A stretch of DNA of 64,000 bases, taken from Vreelandella lutescens (GTDB lineage: Bacteria > Pseudomonadota > Gammaproteobacteria > Pseudomonadales > Halomonadaceae). The stretch covers positions 1-64,000 of the forward strand of contig NZ_BMHM01000002.1 in assembly GCF_014640815.1 (NCBI RefSeq), in the 5' to 3' direction. Under the pieces are notes generated by a model. It ran no database searches. It was not told where the DNA came from and saw nothing but the letters and a program-made list of their open reading frames with translations. This document shows positions 52,512 through 64,000 of this stretch, one piece after another; the first letter of the stretch is position 1, and every line of letters starts with the position of its first letter. The position numbers and the translations under genes were made by a program.

Positions 52512-53629
52512 TGGCGTGGTATCACCAGTGGGCAAGCTTTGCCAAAAGGCTTGCCCATGTTGTTGCCAAACCGATGAAGCGGGACAGTGGCCGCAGCGGG
52601 ATGATGGTGCATCCTTATCGTGGTTACGGTTCGCAACGAGAGATATTCGTCATGGGTCGAGTGTTCCGCCAAGCGGCTCTCGGCCGCGCCATTCCCCGAC
52701 GGGGCATGCTGCGTGATACGGCCGACGTGGCCCGGCGCATTTTTCGTCGCGGGCTGGCCGACGCCAAAGTGGAAGTCCGCGTGGGCGATAACGAGCTCTG
52801 CATGACCACCGACCGCGATGGCTACTTTGATGCTCATATCCCCATCTCGACGTCTTTACCTGTCGATGTTTCCTGGCATCGCGCCGATATCTTAGTACAC
52901 GCGAAAGGGCATCCGCCCGTGCGCACGAGTGTGGAAGTGTATGTGCCTCCTCCGGAAGCAGACCTATTGGTGATCAGTGATATTGATGACACGGTCATGT
53001 TTACCGGCGTGGCTGAAAAACTGAAAATGCTCTATCGGCTGTTTGTGCGTAAGCCCCATCGTCGAACGGCCTTTCCTGGCGTAGCATCGCTGTATCAGGC
53101 GCTTTATCGCGGCCACACGGATAAAGCTGAACGGCCCATTCTGTATGTGTCGCGTGGCCCCTGGGCTATTTATGAAATGCTGGAAACGTTCTTTCAGCTC
53201 AACCGTATTCCGGTGGGGCCTATTCTGTTCTTGCGAGAATGGGGGATCTCCTGGCGCAAGCCTTGGCCGCGCCGTGCAGAAGCGCACAAACGGGATCTGA
53301 TTGATCGCATGCTCGCGCTGTACGATGACATGCCCTGCATTTTGATTGGCGATAGCGGCCAGCACGACCCCGAGGTTTACACTGAGGTGGTGAAGGCCTA
53401 TCCGGATCGTATTAAGGCGATTTACATTCGCCGCGTCGACAGCGACCCGCAGCGAGAATCCGCCATTCAGCGTCTGCGTGATGAACTAGCCCATACCGAG
53501 TGTGAGCTGGTGCTGGCCGCCGATAGCATTTTGATGGCAGAGCATGCCCATGCCAAAGGCGATATCTCAGCACGCGGTTTGCAAGCGGTTCAGCGTGACG
53601 TGGAAGCCCATCGTAACGAGCCCGCCTAA
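52511..53629 (+). CDS. App1-like phosphatidate phosphatase domain protein (DUF2183)
   Basis: A 372-residue protein with a C-terminal HAD-type App1 catalytic domain. The DxDxT motif is Asp157, Asp159, Thr161 in VISDIDDTVM, followed by ERPILYVSRGPWAIYE and CILIGDSGQHDPEVY. The N-terminal part (about 30-145) resembles a transthyretin/carbohydrate-binding-like beta domain. Yeast App1 is a phosphatidate phosphatase; bacterial members are largely uncharacterised. No signal peptide. Translationally coupled to the PfpI gene, then followed by a terminator. Confidence 0.8.
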   Translation: MAWYHQWASFAKRLAHVVAKPMKRDSGRSGMMVHPYRGYGSQREIFVMGRVFRQAALGRAIPRRGMLRDTADVARRIFRRGLADAKVEVRVGDNELCMTTDRDGYFDAHIPISTSLPVDVSWHRADILVHAKGHPPVRTSVEVYVPPPEADLLVISDIDDTVMFTGVAEKLKMLYRLFVRKPHRRTAFPGVASLYQALYRGHTDKAERPILYVSRGPWAIYEMLETFFQLNRIPVGPILFLREWGISWRKPWPRRAEAHKRDLIDRMLALYDDMPCILIGDSGQHDPEVYTEVVKAYPDRIKAIYIRRVDSDPQRESAIQRLRDELAHTECELVLAADSILMAEHAHAKGDISARGLQAVQRDVEAHRNEPA

Positions 53630-53671
53630 GCTGCGAAATTGGGCCATTCGTGGTAAAACTAAACGCCATTC

Positions 53672-53709
53672 AAAAGGTCACCTTATTGATTAAATACAGG
53701 TGGCCTTTT
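53672..53709 (+). terminator. Terminator hairpin after the App1-like gene
   Basis: AAAAGGTCACCT pairs with AGGTGGCCTTTT (one G-U) around a 14-base AT-rich loop, ending in TTTT. Confidence 0.7.
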
Positions 53710-53765
53710 AGCGGGTTCTCCTCTCGCGTTTACCTCTTCCTAACTGGCAGGGTCCCGGTGTTACG

Positions 53766-54440
53766 ATGTTGATTCTCTTGATTGTCATGGCGCTAGCCAT
53801 TTTTGTGCTGCCCAACCTATGGGCGAAATGGGTGTTAAAGCGCCATACCCGAGGTCGTGACGACTACCCAGGCACCGGTGCGGAATTGGCCGAACACCTG
53901 CTGCGCCGGATGGGCGTGGAGGGCGTGCGGGTGGAGCGTACTGAACACGGCGACCACTACGACCCTGAAGCTCGCTGTGTGCGCTTAACGCCTGATCACT
54001 ACGATGGTCGTTCGCTAACCGCCGTCACCGTGGCAGCACACGAAGTGGGCCACGCTATTCAGCACCATGAAGGTTACGCGCCGCTGCTGGCCCGTAGCCG
54101 CTTGGTGCAGGTGGCGCAAAAAGCCGAAAAGCTGGGGGCTATTTTGATGATGGCCGCGCCGTTTTTGTTTGTGCTCACACGGCTGCCCGGTGGGCTTGCG
54201 ATGATTATCATCATGGCGGTGATTAGCTTTGGCACGGCGGCGCTGGTGCATCTCGTCACGCTGCCGGTGGAGTTTGACGCCAGCTTCAACCGCGCGCTGC
54301 CGCTGCTAAAAGAGTACGTGCCGCCCGCCGATATGGCCGGTGCACGCCACGTACTCACCGCCTGTGCGTTTACCTATGTGGCCGCCTCGTTGGCCAGCGT
54401 GATGAACCTCGGCCGCTGGCTGGTGATTTTAAGGCGCTGA
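53766..54440 (+). CDS. Membrane zinc metallopeptidase (YugP type, neutral_zn_2 family)
   Basis: A 224-residue membrane protein: N-terminal helix (about 2-22), a soluble catalytic part with HEVGH (92-96) in AAHEVGHAIQHHEGYAPLLARS, two adjacent helices (about 124-165) and a C-terminal hydrophobic segment. The family is related to YugP and defined by its HExxH-type zinc site. Substrates are unknown. It ends 9 bp before the convergent cmoB stop. Confidence 0.82.
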   Translation: MLILLIVMALAIFVLPNLWAKWVLKRHTRGRDDYPGTGAELAEHLLRRMGVEGVRVERTEHGDHYDPEARCVRLTPDHYDGRSLTAVTVAAHEVGHAIQHHEGYAPLLARSRLVQVAQKAEKLGAILMMAAPFLFVLTRLPGGLAMIIIMAVISFGTAALVHLVTLPVEFDASFNRALPLLKEYVPPADMAGARHVLTACAFTYVAASLASVMNLGRWLVILRR

Positions 54441-54449
54441 TTTTAAGAC

Positions 54450-55478
54450 CTAGGCGGTTGCCACTGACGCTTCCGGCTTATTGGCCAAAATCACCGCGCG
54501 GCGAGGGGCGGGGTAGCCTTCAATCGTCCGGGTGCGGTCTTCTGGGTCTAGGAAGTCGGCCAATGACTGGTACGTCATCCACTCAGTAGAGCGCTGCTCA
54601 TCCAAGGTGGTGACGGCCTCATCCACCACGCGGACGTTGGTGAAGCCACAGCGCTCCAGCCAGTGGCACAGCGCTTTGGAAGAGGGCAGAAAGTAGACAT
54701 TTGGCATTGCCGCGTAGCGTTCACCGGGCACAAACACGGTTTGCTCATCGCCTTCTACCACCAGGGTTTCCAGCACTAGTTCTCCACCGGGAGCCAGCGC
54801 GCCTTTTAGCTGCTGCAGGTGCTCAAGGGGCGAAGGGCGGTGGTACAGCACGCCCATGGAGAACACCGTATCAAAAAAGCCCAGGTTCTCGGGTACGTCT
54901 TCAATGCCCACCGGCAGAAACTGTGTGCGACCTTCATCGGCGTTGCCGACAAAGTGGCGCACCGCCTGAAACTGCCAGTAAAAGCGCGGTGAAGGGTCGA
55001 TCACCAGCACAAAAGCAGCGCCTGCACCCGCCATTCGCCAAGCGTGGTAGCCGCTGCCGCCGCCTACATCCAGCACTTTACGGTACTTCAACGGCGCAAG
55101 ATGCGGGGAGACACGCTGCCATTTCCAGTCAGAGCGCCACTCGGTATCGATTTCGATACCACCCAGGCTAAACGGCCCTTTACGCCAAGGTGCCAGCTTG
55201 CGCAGTAGGTTAAAACACTGGCGCTGCTGGCTGTCGGTGAGGTCGAGTTCAACCGTCAGCGTATCGCTATTCAGATCCACGCGGCGCTGTTCCGGCAGTG
55301 GTGGCAGCTTGGCCACGGCCTTTTCCCAGGCGGAAAGGTCGCCGTGGCGCTGGCGGTCTAGCCCGTTTGCAAGCTGCTCGGGCAGTTTGGCAAGCCAGGG
55401 CGTTAGCGAGGCATCCTGCGTGGCCTGATCTAAAAACGCCTGATACAGCACTCGGTGATCGTTTGGGAGTAGCGCCAC
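54450..55478 (-). CDS. cmoB: tRNA U34 carboxymethyltransferase CmoB
   Basis: A 342-residue protein matching CmoB: LGGIEIDTEWRSDWKWQRV, the SAM motif VLDVGGGSGYHAWRM, VFSMGVLYHRPSPLEHL and ELVLETLVVEG. CmoB uses carboxy-SAM, made by CmoA, to convert ho5U34 to cmo5U34 in tRNA. It follows cmoA by 1 bp on the minus strand. Length fits the family. Confidence 0.93.
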   Translation of the reverse strand: MALLPNDHRVLYQAFLDQATQDASLTPWLAKLPEQLANGLDRQRHGDLSAWEKAVAKLPPLPEQRRVDLNSDTLTVELDLTDSQQRQCFNLLRKLAPWRKGPFSLGGIEIDTEWRSDWKWQRVSPHLAPLKYRKVLDVGGGSGYHAWRMAGAGAAFVLVIDPSPRFYWQFQAVRHFVGNADEGRTQFLPVGIEDVPENLGFFDTVFSMGVLYHRPSPLEHLQQLKGALAPGGELVLETLVVEGDEQTVFVPGERYAAMPNVYFLPSSKALCHWLERCGFTNVRVVDEAVTTLDEQRSTEWMTYQSLADFLDPEDRTRTIEGYPAPRRAVILANKPEASVATA

Positions 55479-55479
55479 C

Positions 55480-56223
55480 TTAACCCTCCTTAAAAGCGAT
55501 CAGCGAAGTGAAGTTCAGGTACTGGAACCAGGTCATGGAACGGGGAAAGCCCGCCAGCGACAAGCGCTCGTGCAGGGCATCCAGCGTGTCAGGAATCAGC
55601 ACGTTCTCAAGCGCGGTGCGCTTTTGGCTGATCTCCATGTCGCTGTAGCCATTGGCACGCTTGAAGTCGTGATAGCGTTCGACCCGCCAAGCGTTGTCGC
55701 GCTCGTCGGCATCGATGGTTTTTTCCGACAAAATCAGCACACCGCCGGGCTCGAGCGCATCAAAAAGCCGCTTGAGCAGCGCATCACGATCTGCCGGGGG
55801 CAGAAACTGCAGCGTAAAGTTGAGAATGATCATCCCCGAAGGCGCATACTCGTAGGTACGAATATCGGCTTCTTCCACCTGCATGGCGTGATCGGGGCAC
55901 TCATCAAGAAAGGTCTGTTTTGCTCGGGTAGCCATGGCCGGTGAAAGATCAATACCGGTATAGCGAAACGCGTCGGCGGGCAGCGCGCCTGCCAACGCGA
56001 GGCCGGATGCGCCCAGCGAGCAGCCCAGATCATAAACATGGGCGCCGTGGCGCAGATGGCGTTTGGCAATCAGGCTCAGCATACCCAGGATTTGGCCGTA
56101 GCCGGGCACCGAGCGGCGAATCATATCGGGGAAGCACGCGACCACCTGTTCATCAAAGGAGAACCTAGCCACCTTGTCTAGGGGTGTTGAAAAGATAGCG
56201 TCGCGGTAAGATGCATCACTCAT
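55480..56223 (-). CDS. cmoA: Carboxy-S-adenosyl-L-methionine synthase CmoA
   Basis: A 247-residue SAM-binding protein. Family stretches are [55 protein letters not shown] and [16 protein letters not shown]. CmoA makes Cx-SAM from SAM and prephenate. The ATG at 56,223 ([18 protein letters not shown]) agrees with family N-termini; the frame extends upstream to 56,295, but that part is not family-like. Operon with cmoB. Confidence 0.92.
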   Translation of the reverse strand: MSDASYRDAIFSTPLDKVARFSFDEQVVACFPDMIRRSVPGYGQILGMLSLIAKRHLRHGAHVYDLGCSLGASGLALAGALPADAFRYTGIDLSPAMATRAKQTFLDECPDHAMQVEEADIRTYEYAPSGMIILNFTLQFLPPADRDALLKRLFDALEPGGVLILSEKTIDADERDNAWRVERYHDFKRANGYSDMEISQKRTALENVLIPDTLDALHERLSLAGFPRSMTWFQYLNFTSLIAFKEG

Positions 56224-56337
56224 GGGCAAGCCAGGATGGTTAATGAGGCTGCGTAGTTTACGCGCCCTTGGTAACGCAGAACAGGCCTGATCCATTCAGA
56301 TTCCTGTCTCACGGAACGACGCCACAGGAGAGGGCAT

Positions 56338-58041
56338 ATGGCTTCAGCAACAGCAACTCCCGATACATTACCCGCTTGGCAAACGCTTACGCAGCATGCT
56401 CAGGCGCTTAAGCACGTCCATTTAAAAAATTTGTTTGGTGATGATCCAGGCCGCTGGCAGCAGTTTACTCGGCAGGTGGCGGGGCTCACTCTCGATCTTT
56501 CCAAGCAGCGTTGGGATGACGATACGCTAGAGCACCTGCTGGCGTTGGCAGAAGAAGCGGGCGTGCCAGGAGCCATTCAAGCGCTGCTGAGCGGTAAGCG
56601 AGTGAACGTCAGCGAGAATCGCCCAGCGCTGCATACCGCCCTGCGTTTGCCCGCAGATGCCCACCTGGAAGTTGAGGGTGAAGATATCGTGGGGGCCGTG
56701 CATGACAGCTTGGCGCAAATGGAGCAGCTGGTGCAGCGCCTGCACGCGGGCCAGTGGCGTGGAGCGACCGGCAAGCCCATTCGCCATGTGGTGAACTTGG
56801 GCGTGGGCGGCTCAGATTTAGGGCCGCTGATGGTCACCCATGCGCTGGCGGACTATCGACCCAGCGATATCCACCCGGTAGAAGTCCATTTTGCCTCCAC
56901 CATGGATGGCTCACAGCTGGCGGACTACCTCAGCCGATTCAATCCAGAAAACACGCTGTTTGTGCTCTCGTCTAAGTCGTTCACCACCATTGATACGCTC
57001 TCCAACGCCAACACGGCCCGCGACTGGCTGATTGGGCGGCTCACGCAGCACGCCGACCTGCCGGAAGCCAGCCCCCATGCCAAACCGATCAGCGCAGAGC
57101 TGATTGTGCGCCAGCACTTTATTGGCGTATCCGCCAGCCCTGAAAAAATGAGCGAGTGGGGGATTACCCCCGACCATCAGCTGATGTTCTGGGAGTGGGT
57201 CGGGGGGCGTTACTCCTTGTGGGGCACGATTGGTCTGCCGATTGCGCTAGTGATTGGGATGGAAAACTTCCGCGAGCTGTTGGCGGGTGCCCATGCCATG
57301 GATAGCCACTTCCGTGATGCGCCGCTAGACGATAATTTGCCGGTGTTGCTGGGCTTGGCAGGCATCTGGAACGTGAATTTTCTGGATATTCGCGCCCACT
57401 CGATTCTGCCCTACGATGGGCGACTTGAGTATTTTGCCGCCTACCTTGAGCAGCTGGAGATGGAGTCCAACGGCAAATCGGTCACCCGCCAGGGCCAAGC
57501 GGTGAACTACTCCACCTGCCCCGTGCTGTGGGGCCAGCTAGGCCCTAATGCCCAGCATGCGTTTTATCAGTTGCTTCACCAGGGCACCCAACCGGTAGTG
57601 TGCGACTTTATCGCGCCGCTTAAGCGTTACGATGAGGTCGAAAATCCGGATACCCGCCGCCATTTGAAAGCGCAGCATCGCTTGGCGTTGGCCAACTGCT
57701 TTGCTCAGTCCCGGGTGTTGATGTTGGGTGACGATGCATTAGATGAAGATGGCCCGCGCCCCGAGCACAAACGCTACCGGGGCAATCAACCCTCTTCGAC
57801 GGTGCTGCTCGATAAGCTCACCCCCGCCACCCTAGGCTCGCTGATAGCGCTGTATGAGCACAAAGTATTCGTGCAAGCGGTGATTTGGGATATCAACCCC
57901 TTTGACCAGTGGGGGGTCGAGCTTGGTAAGCAAATTGCCACCGATACCCAGGCGATTATTGACGGTGAAGGCGACCTTAACCGGATGGACGCTTCTAGCC
58001 GTGGCTTGATTGAAGCCTTTTGGGCCGCAGAGCAGGAGTAG
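56338..58041 (+). CDS. pgi: Glucose-6-phosphate isomerase
   Basis: A 567-residue glycolytic isomerase of normal length. Signature stretches include the first PGI motif region VLSSKSFTTIDTLSNA, the GIGGSDLGP equivalent NLGVGGSDLGPLMVTHAL, WEWVGGRYSLW (catalytic Arg region) and the second motif VKVFVQ-type region HKVFVQAVIWDINPFDQWGVELGK. It interconverts glucose 6-phosphate and fructose 6-phosphate. CAGGAGAGG lies upstream of the ATG. Monocistronic; divergent from cmoAB. Confidence 0.94.
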   Translation: MASATATPDTLPAWQTLTQHAQALKHVHLKNLFGDDPGRWQQFTRQVAGLTLDLSKQRWDDDTLEHLLALAEEAGVPGAIQALLSGKRVNVSENRPALHTALRLPADAHLEVEGEDIVGAVHDSLAQMEQLVQRLHAGQWRGATGKPIRHVVNLGVGGSDLGPLMVTHALADYRPSDIHPVEVHFASTMDGSQLADYLSRFNPENTLFVLSSKSFTTIDTLSNANTARDWLIGRLTQHADLPEASPHAKPISAELIVRQHFIGVSASPEKMSEWGITPDHQLMFWEWVGGRYSLWGTIGLPIALVIGMENFRELLAGAHAMDSHFRDAPLDDNLPVLLGLAGIWNVNFLDIRAHSILPYDGRLEYFAAYLEQLEMESNGKSVTRQGQAVNYSTCPVLWGQLGPNAQHAFYQLLHQGTQPVVCDFIAPLKRYDEVENPDTRRHLKAQHRLALANCFAQSRVLMLGDDALDEDGPRPEHKRYRGNQPSSTVLLDKLTPATLGSLIALYEHKVFVQAVIWDINPFDQWGVELGKQIATDTQAIIDGEGDLNRMDASSRGLIEAFWAAEQE

Positions 58042-58132
58042 TGTTCCCAATTTATATGGCTGAATATACAGCTTTTTGGTTTTCCGCTATCCTGTGTGCT
58101 TTTCATAGCGGCCTCATCTTAAGAATACCCAA

Positions 58133-60106
<1,974 letters not shown>

Positions 60107-60112
60107 CCCCCG

Positions 60113-62365
60113 ATGACCATGGATATTCAGGTAGCGGAGGGCGACGTCGAGCGTCTATCCCTGCGCGACTACACCGAAAAAGCGTACCTCGACTACTCGA
60201 TGTACGTCATTTTAGACCGCGCATTGCCGAACATTGGCGATGGTATGAAACCCGTGCAGCGGCGGATTATTTACGCCATGCGCGAGCTGGCACTGCACGC
60301 CAATGCCAAGTACAAAAAGTCGGCACGTACGGTCGGTGATGTGCTGGGTAAGTTCCACCCCCACGGGGATAGCGCCTGCTATGAAGCCATGGTGCTGATG
60401 GCGCAGTCGTTTAGCTATCGCTACCCGCTGGTGGATGGCCAGGGCAACTGGGGTAGCCCGGATGACCCGAAGTCTTTCGCCGCCATGCGCTACACCGAGG
60501 CCAAGCTCTCCAAGTTTGCTGACGTGCTGCTCAGTGAGCTGGGCCAGGGTACCGTGGAGTGGGCACCTAACTTCGATGGCACCATGCAAGAGCCGGTGGT
60601 GTTACCTGCGCGCTTACCCCATGTGCTGCTCAACGGCGGCACGGGCATTGCCGTTGGCATGGCCACCGATATTCCACCCCATAATGTTTCGGAGGTGGTG
60701 GAAGCCACTTGCCATTTGCTGCGACACCCTGAGGCCACCACGGCGGATTTGATGGCGTTTGTGCCTGCCCCGGATTTCCCGACGGATGCAGAAATCATCA
60801 CGCCGAAAGCAGACCTGCGTAAGCTTTATGAAACGGGGCGTGGTTCGGTAAAGCTGCGTGCTCGCTACGTGCGCGAAGACGCCAATATCGTGATTACCGC
60901 GGTGCCCTATCAGGTCAGCGGTGCCAAAGTGCTGGAGCAGATTGCCGCGCAAATGCAGGCGAAAAAGCTGCCTATGGTGGCCGACCTGCGCGATGAATCG
61001 ACCCATGAAGAGCCGACTCGTCTGGTCATTGAGCCACGCTCAAACCGTATTGACGTTGAATCGCTGATGGCGCATCTGTTTGCTACCACGGATCTGGAAA
61101 AGAACGTGCGAGTGAACATGAACGTGATTGGCCTGGACGGCCGACCACGTGTGATGCCGCTGACGGATATGCTAGGTGAATGGCTGCGTTTTCGGCGTTC
61201 GACCGTGCGTCGGCGTTTAGAGCATCGGCTGGGTAAGGTCGAAGACCGCCTGCATATTCTAGAAGGCCTGCTCACGGCGTATCTGGATCTTGACGAAGTG
61301 ATCCGCATTATTCGTGAAGAGGATGAGCCAAAACCTGCCTTGATGGCGGCGTTTGGCCTCACCGAGCGACAGGCGGAAGCGATTCTTGAGCTGCGTCTGC
61401 GTCATCTTGCCAAGCTGGAAGAGATGAAGATTCGCGGCGAGCAGGATGAGCTGGAGAAAGAGCGCAAAACCTTGCAAGGCCTGCTGGGAAGCGAAGCTAA
61501 ACTCACCACGCTGATCGAAAAAGAGATCCGCGCGGCGGGCAAGGAGCACGGCGATGAACGCCGCTCTCCGTTGGTCGAGCGTGCAGAGTCTAAAGCGCTG
61601 TCGGACGTTGAGTTACTAGGTGCCGACCCGATTACCGTCGTGCTGTCGGATAAAGGCTGGATTCGTGCTGCTAAGGGCCACGACATCGACCCCGAAGGGC
61701 TCTCCTACAAAGCGGGGGATAGTTTTCATCTTGCCGCCCGAGGCAAAACCAACCAGCCGCTGGTGCTGTTAGACGATACTGGCCGCGCCTATACCCTCGC
61801 CGCACATAATTTGCCCAGCGCCCGAGGGCAGGGCGAGCCAGTGACTGGCCGCGTCAATGTGGCGGCTGGCGCGCAAATGGCGGGGCTTATGTTGGCACCG
61901 CCCACCAAGCGCTATCTGCTGGCCAGCGACGGCGGCTACGGGTTCGTTGCGCAGCTTGAGGCGCTAACGGGTAAGAATAAAGCCGGTAAGGCCGTGCTCA
62001 GCGTGCCGAAAGGCTGCAGCGTGATGCCACCCATTGAGGTTCCGGAGGGCGAAGGGCTTTGGGTAGCCTCTGTGTCTAATGAAGGTCGCTTACTGCTGTT
62101 CCCGCTGGATCAGTTGCCGGAAATGGCCAAAGGCAAGGGCAATAAAATGCTCGATATCCCCGGCCCGCGGGCTGCACGGCGCGAAGAGTTTGTACGCGAT
62201 ATTACCGTGGTCGCAGAAGGCGGTGAGCTGTTGATTCATGCGGGTAAGCGTAAGCTGACCCTCAAAGCAGACGATCTCGCGTATTATCGTGGTGAACGTG
62301 GCAGGCGTGGCAGCAAGCTACCGCGTGGTTTCCAAAAAGTTGATCGATTAGAAGCAGGGGAGTAA
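60113..62365 (+). CDS. parC: DNA topoisomerase IV subunit A
   Basis: A 750-residue cleavage subunit. The active-site Tyr127 is in [13 protein letters not shown]. The quinolone-determining region reads [11 protein letters not shown], with Ser87 and Glu91 at the positions of E. coli Ser80 and Glu84, so it is the wild-type, sensitive form. The C-terminal DNA-wrapping beta-pinwheel spans about 500-740. A second in-frame ATG at 60,119 is an equally good start. serB follows after 3 bp, so parE-parC-serB are likely co-transcribed. Confidence 0.94.
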   Translation: MTMDIQVAEGDVERLSLRDYTEKAYLDYSMYVILDRALPNIGDGMKPVQRRIIYAMRELALHANAKYKKSARTVGDVLGKFHPHGDSACYEAMVLMAQSFSYRYPLVDGQGNWGSPDDPKSFAAMRYTEAKLSKFADVLLSELGQGTVEWAPNFDGTMQEPVVLPARLPHVLLNGGTGIAVGMATDIPPHNVSEVVEATCHLLRHPEATTADLMAFVPAPDFPTDAEIITPKADLRKLYETGRGSVKLRARYVREDANIVITAVPYQVSGAKVLEQIAAQMQAKKLPMVADLRDESTHEEPTRLVIEPRSNRIDVESLMAHLFATTDLEKNVRVNMNVIGLDGRPRVMPLTDMLGEWLRFRRSTVRRRLEHRLGKVEDRLHILEGLLTAYLDLDEVIRIIREEDEPKPALMAAFGLTERQAEAILELRLRHLAKLEEMKIRGEQDELEKERKTLQGLLGSEAKLTTLIEKEIRAAGKEHGDERRSPLVERAESKALSDVELLGADPITVVLSDKGWIRAAKGHDIDPEGLSYKAGDSFHLAARGKTNQPLVLLDDTGRAYTLAAHNLPSARGQGEPVTGRVNVAAGAQMAGLMLAPPTKRYLLASDGGYGFVAQLEALTGKNKAGKAVLSVPKGCSVMPPIEVPEGEGLWVASVSNEGRLLLFPLDQLPEMAKGKGNKMLDIPGPRAARREEFVRDITVVAEGGELLIHAGKRKLTLKADDLAYYRGERGRRGSKLPRGFQKVDRLEAGE

Positions 62366-62368
62366 CGG

Positions 62369-63286
62369 ATGGCACGCGGGGATGTTCTGATAACCCTATT
62401 AGCGCCGCAATTGACGGCGGACATTGAGTCGAAAGTCACCGCGCTGATAGCGCAGTTTGGCCTGCAGGAAGAGCGCCGCCAGCCATTGGCAGAGAGGGCG
62501 AGTGACAGTGCCATTGACGTTATGGAACTTCATCTCAGCGGCGCGCCCGAGGAGCTAACACCGCTGCGCCATGCCGTGCTGGAACTGAGTGAAAGCCTGG
62601 GTGTGGATCTTGTCATTCAGCCCGCCCGTGGCGCAGAGCAGCCTCGTTTGGTCTGTTTTGATATGGATTCCACGCTGATTAAAGCTGAAGTGATTGATGA
62701 GCTGGCGCGGCGTCACGGCGTTGGCCAAGAGGTGGCGGAGGTCACCGAGCGTGCCATGCGTGGTGAACTGGACTTTAAAGCCAGCTTTCGAGAGCGTATG
62801 AGCAAGTTAGAAGGCTTGGATGAATCGGTACTGTCCAGCATTGCTGCTGAGCTGCCGTTAATGGAGGGCGTTGAACGTCTGATGGCGAACCTGAAGCGTT
62901 TAGGCTTCCGGACGGTGATCTTGTCCGGCGGCTTTACCTACTTTGCTCGCCACTTGCAGGAGAGGCTTGGGTTTGATGAGATCCATGCTAACGAGCTGGT
63001 GATTGAGCACGGCAAAGTGACGGGAGCCGTGCAGGAGCCCATCGTCGATGCCGAGCGTAAAGCCGCGTTACTTGAGCAGATTGCCGAGCGGGAAGGCGTT
63101 GCCTTAGCGCAAACGGTGGCGGTGGGCGATGGTGCGAATGATTTGAAAATGTTGGCGACAGCGGGTCTAGGCGTAGCATTTCGTGCTAAGCCGCTGGTGC
63201 GTGCACAGGCCCGTCAAGCGATCTCGGTGGCGGGGTTGGATGGCGTGCTGTACCTGCTTGGCTATGGCGACGCCGATTTGACCTAA
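62369..63286 (+). CDS. serB: Phosphoserine phosphatase
   Basis: A 305-residue protein: N-terminal ACT-like region (about 1-85), then HAD phosphatase with nucleophile Asp98 and Asp100 in CFDMDSTLIKAEVIDELA, followed by VILSGGFTYFA and VGDGANDLKMLATAGLGVAF. It catalyses the last step of serine synthesis. It lies 3 bp after parC and ends before a bidirectional terminator. Confidence 0.93.
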   Translation: MARGDVLITLLAPQLTADIESKVTALIAQFGLQEERRQPLAERASDSAIDVMELHLSGAPEELTPLRHAVLELSESLGVDLVIQPARGAEQPRLVCFDMDSTLIKAEVIDELARRHGVGQEVAEVTERAMRGELDFKASFRERMSKLEGLDESVLSSIAAELPLMEGVERLMANLKRLGFRTVILSGGFTYFARHLQERLGFDEIHANELVIEHGKVTGAVQEPIVDAERKAALLEQIAEREGVALAQTVAVGDGANDLKMLATAGLGVAFRAKPLVRAQARQAISVAGLDGVLYLLGYGDADLT

Positions 63287-63312
63287 GGTTGCGACAACGC
63301 TCACTCTGCTTA

Positions 63313-63338
63313 ACGGCGGTGCTTCGCACCGCCGTTTT
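63313..63338. terminator. Bidirectional terminator
   Basis: ACGGCGGTGC and GCACCGCCGT form a perfect 10-bp stem around TTC, followed by TTTCG. It lies between serB (plus) and the convergent minus-strand gene ending at 63,341. Confidence 0.88.
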
Positions 63339-63340
63339 CG

Positions 63341-64000
63341 TTAATCGGTCTCAGCTGTTTGTGGCCGTATGCCGCTATATTCGGTACGTAGCGTTTCAAG
63401 CCGCGCTGCTTCACTCTCGGTAAGTGCTGGTGCACTCCACAGCGGCTCACCCTCGGTATCATTCGCCCCCAATAGAGTGAGCGATAGCTCGGCACCGCGT
63501 GGGATTTGATCATTTCCCCAAGGGCCAAAGCGGTTGGGTGCCAAGCTCCAAGTGGCGGTTTCACCGGGCGCTAAACCACCGGCAATCACGTAATAGAACG
63601 TTTCATCTACCCAGGCTATTTCTCGGTTTGGACTTTCTAGTAACCCACGCAGCATGAGTTCTGAAACGGCTTGGTCTGAGCCATTAGTGACCGTTAGTTC
63701 AATGACCGGCTCCAGCGCACCATAGGGGCTGGTGCTGATGTAATAGCGCGCGCTATCAACGCTGAGTCGGGCTAAATGTTCCTGGGCGCGCTGCGCGCTC
63801 GCCTGTTTGGCTTCCAGCCGGTTAAGCGTGCGCAACGCCTGTTCACGCTCTCGGGCACGGCGTTGGCGCAGCATCTGATCGGCGCGCTCAATGATTTCAT
63901 CACCCGTGAGGCCATGCATATAGGCATTGGCAGATTCAGCAATCTCAGCGGCATTCATACGTTGCGGATTAAACAGGTCGATGCCGCTAAACGAGGACAT
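63341..64000 (-). CDS. Hypothetical protein, probably cut by the window edge
   Basis: At least 219 residues, reading in from the window end. The visible part starts MSSFSGIDLFNPQRMNAAEIAES, has a charged coiled-coil-like stretch (about 40-80, rich in Arg, Glu and Gln) and then a beta-rich domain (about 85-200) with VIELTVTNGSDQAVSELMLRG and GLAPGETATWSLAPN. The ATG at the last base triplet may be internal; a lipoprotein signal just outside the window would be typical for this layout but cannot be seen. I do not recognise the family. Confidence 0.6.
   Translation of the reverse strand: MSSFSGIDLFNPQRMNAAEIAESANAYMHGLTGDEIIERADQMLRQRRAREREQALRTLNRLEAKQASAQRAQEHLARLSVDSARYYISTSPYGALEPVIELTVTNGSDQAVSELMLRGLLESPNREIAWVDETFYYVIAGGLAPGETATWSLAPNRFGPWGNDQIPRGAELSLTLLGANDTEGEPLWSAPALTESEAARLETLRTEYSGIRPQTAETD

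Noticed and set aside
63985..64000. Treating the ATG at the window edge as a proven start
   Set aside because: The frame stays open at the edge and no upstream sequence is available to judge a ribosome-binding site or signal peptide.

Overview
The window is a high-GC gammaproteobacterial chromosome segment. The gene set (cmoA/cmoB, cmoM, nudF-yqiB-cpdA, parE/parC next to serB, cysDN, rfaH) and overall protein character suggest Halomonadaceae (Halomonas/Vreelandella type). That placement is an inference from gene content and was not checked by a database search.

Layout. 1-2,992 is repeat-rich. An array of about 164-bp REP/BIME-like units with about 50-57-bp spacers runs up to a RAYT (REP-associated Y1 transposase) gene. 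The RAYT gene itself appears to sit inside one unit. Further units and heptamer repeats flank rfaH. 2,999-17,373 (minus strand) is a tightly coupled six-gene operon: kpsC, kpsS, a short-chain dehydrogenase, an LTA-synthase-like sulfatase-fold membrane protein, a 2,443-residue single-module fully reducing type I PKS, and an alpha-oxoamine synthase. It resembles the rkpA/G/H/I/J set of Sinorhizobium. Its chemistry matches PKS-plus-AOS sphingoid biosynthesis, so I infer that it makes a special amino-lipid connected with a Kdo-linked capsule. This is the most interesting system in the window.

17.6-37 kb is dominated by signalling: a membrane diguanylate cyclase, a GAF/PAS-GGDEF-EAL protein, a large PAS/GAF histidine kinase, a 7TMR-DISM diguanylate cyclase and an Aer-like receptor. 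It is interrupted at tRNA-Arg(CCT) by a small, AT-richer island (about 23.95-28.33 kb). The island ends in a decayed copy of the tRNA 3' half. It carries an HprRS/CusRS-like two-component system, a matching palindromic operator, and genes for secreted GlcG/HbpS-like, 5-hydroxyisourate hydrolase-like and small unknown proteins.

37-64 kb is mostly housekeeping: cmoM-rsmC, greB, nudF-yqiB-cpdA, cysDN, homocysteine methyltransferase, an orphan Tat-exported solute-binding protein, tungstate uptake (tupBCA) with a divergent fused HTH/binding-protein regulator, a PfpI-App1 pair, a zinc peptidase, cmoB/cmoA, pgi, parE-parC-serB and a gene running to the window edge. Three 5' leaders here carry 14-15-bp tandem triplications abutting the ribosome-binding site.
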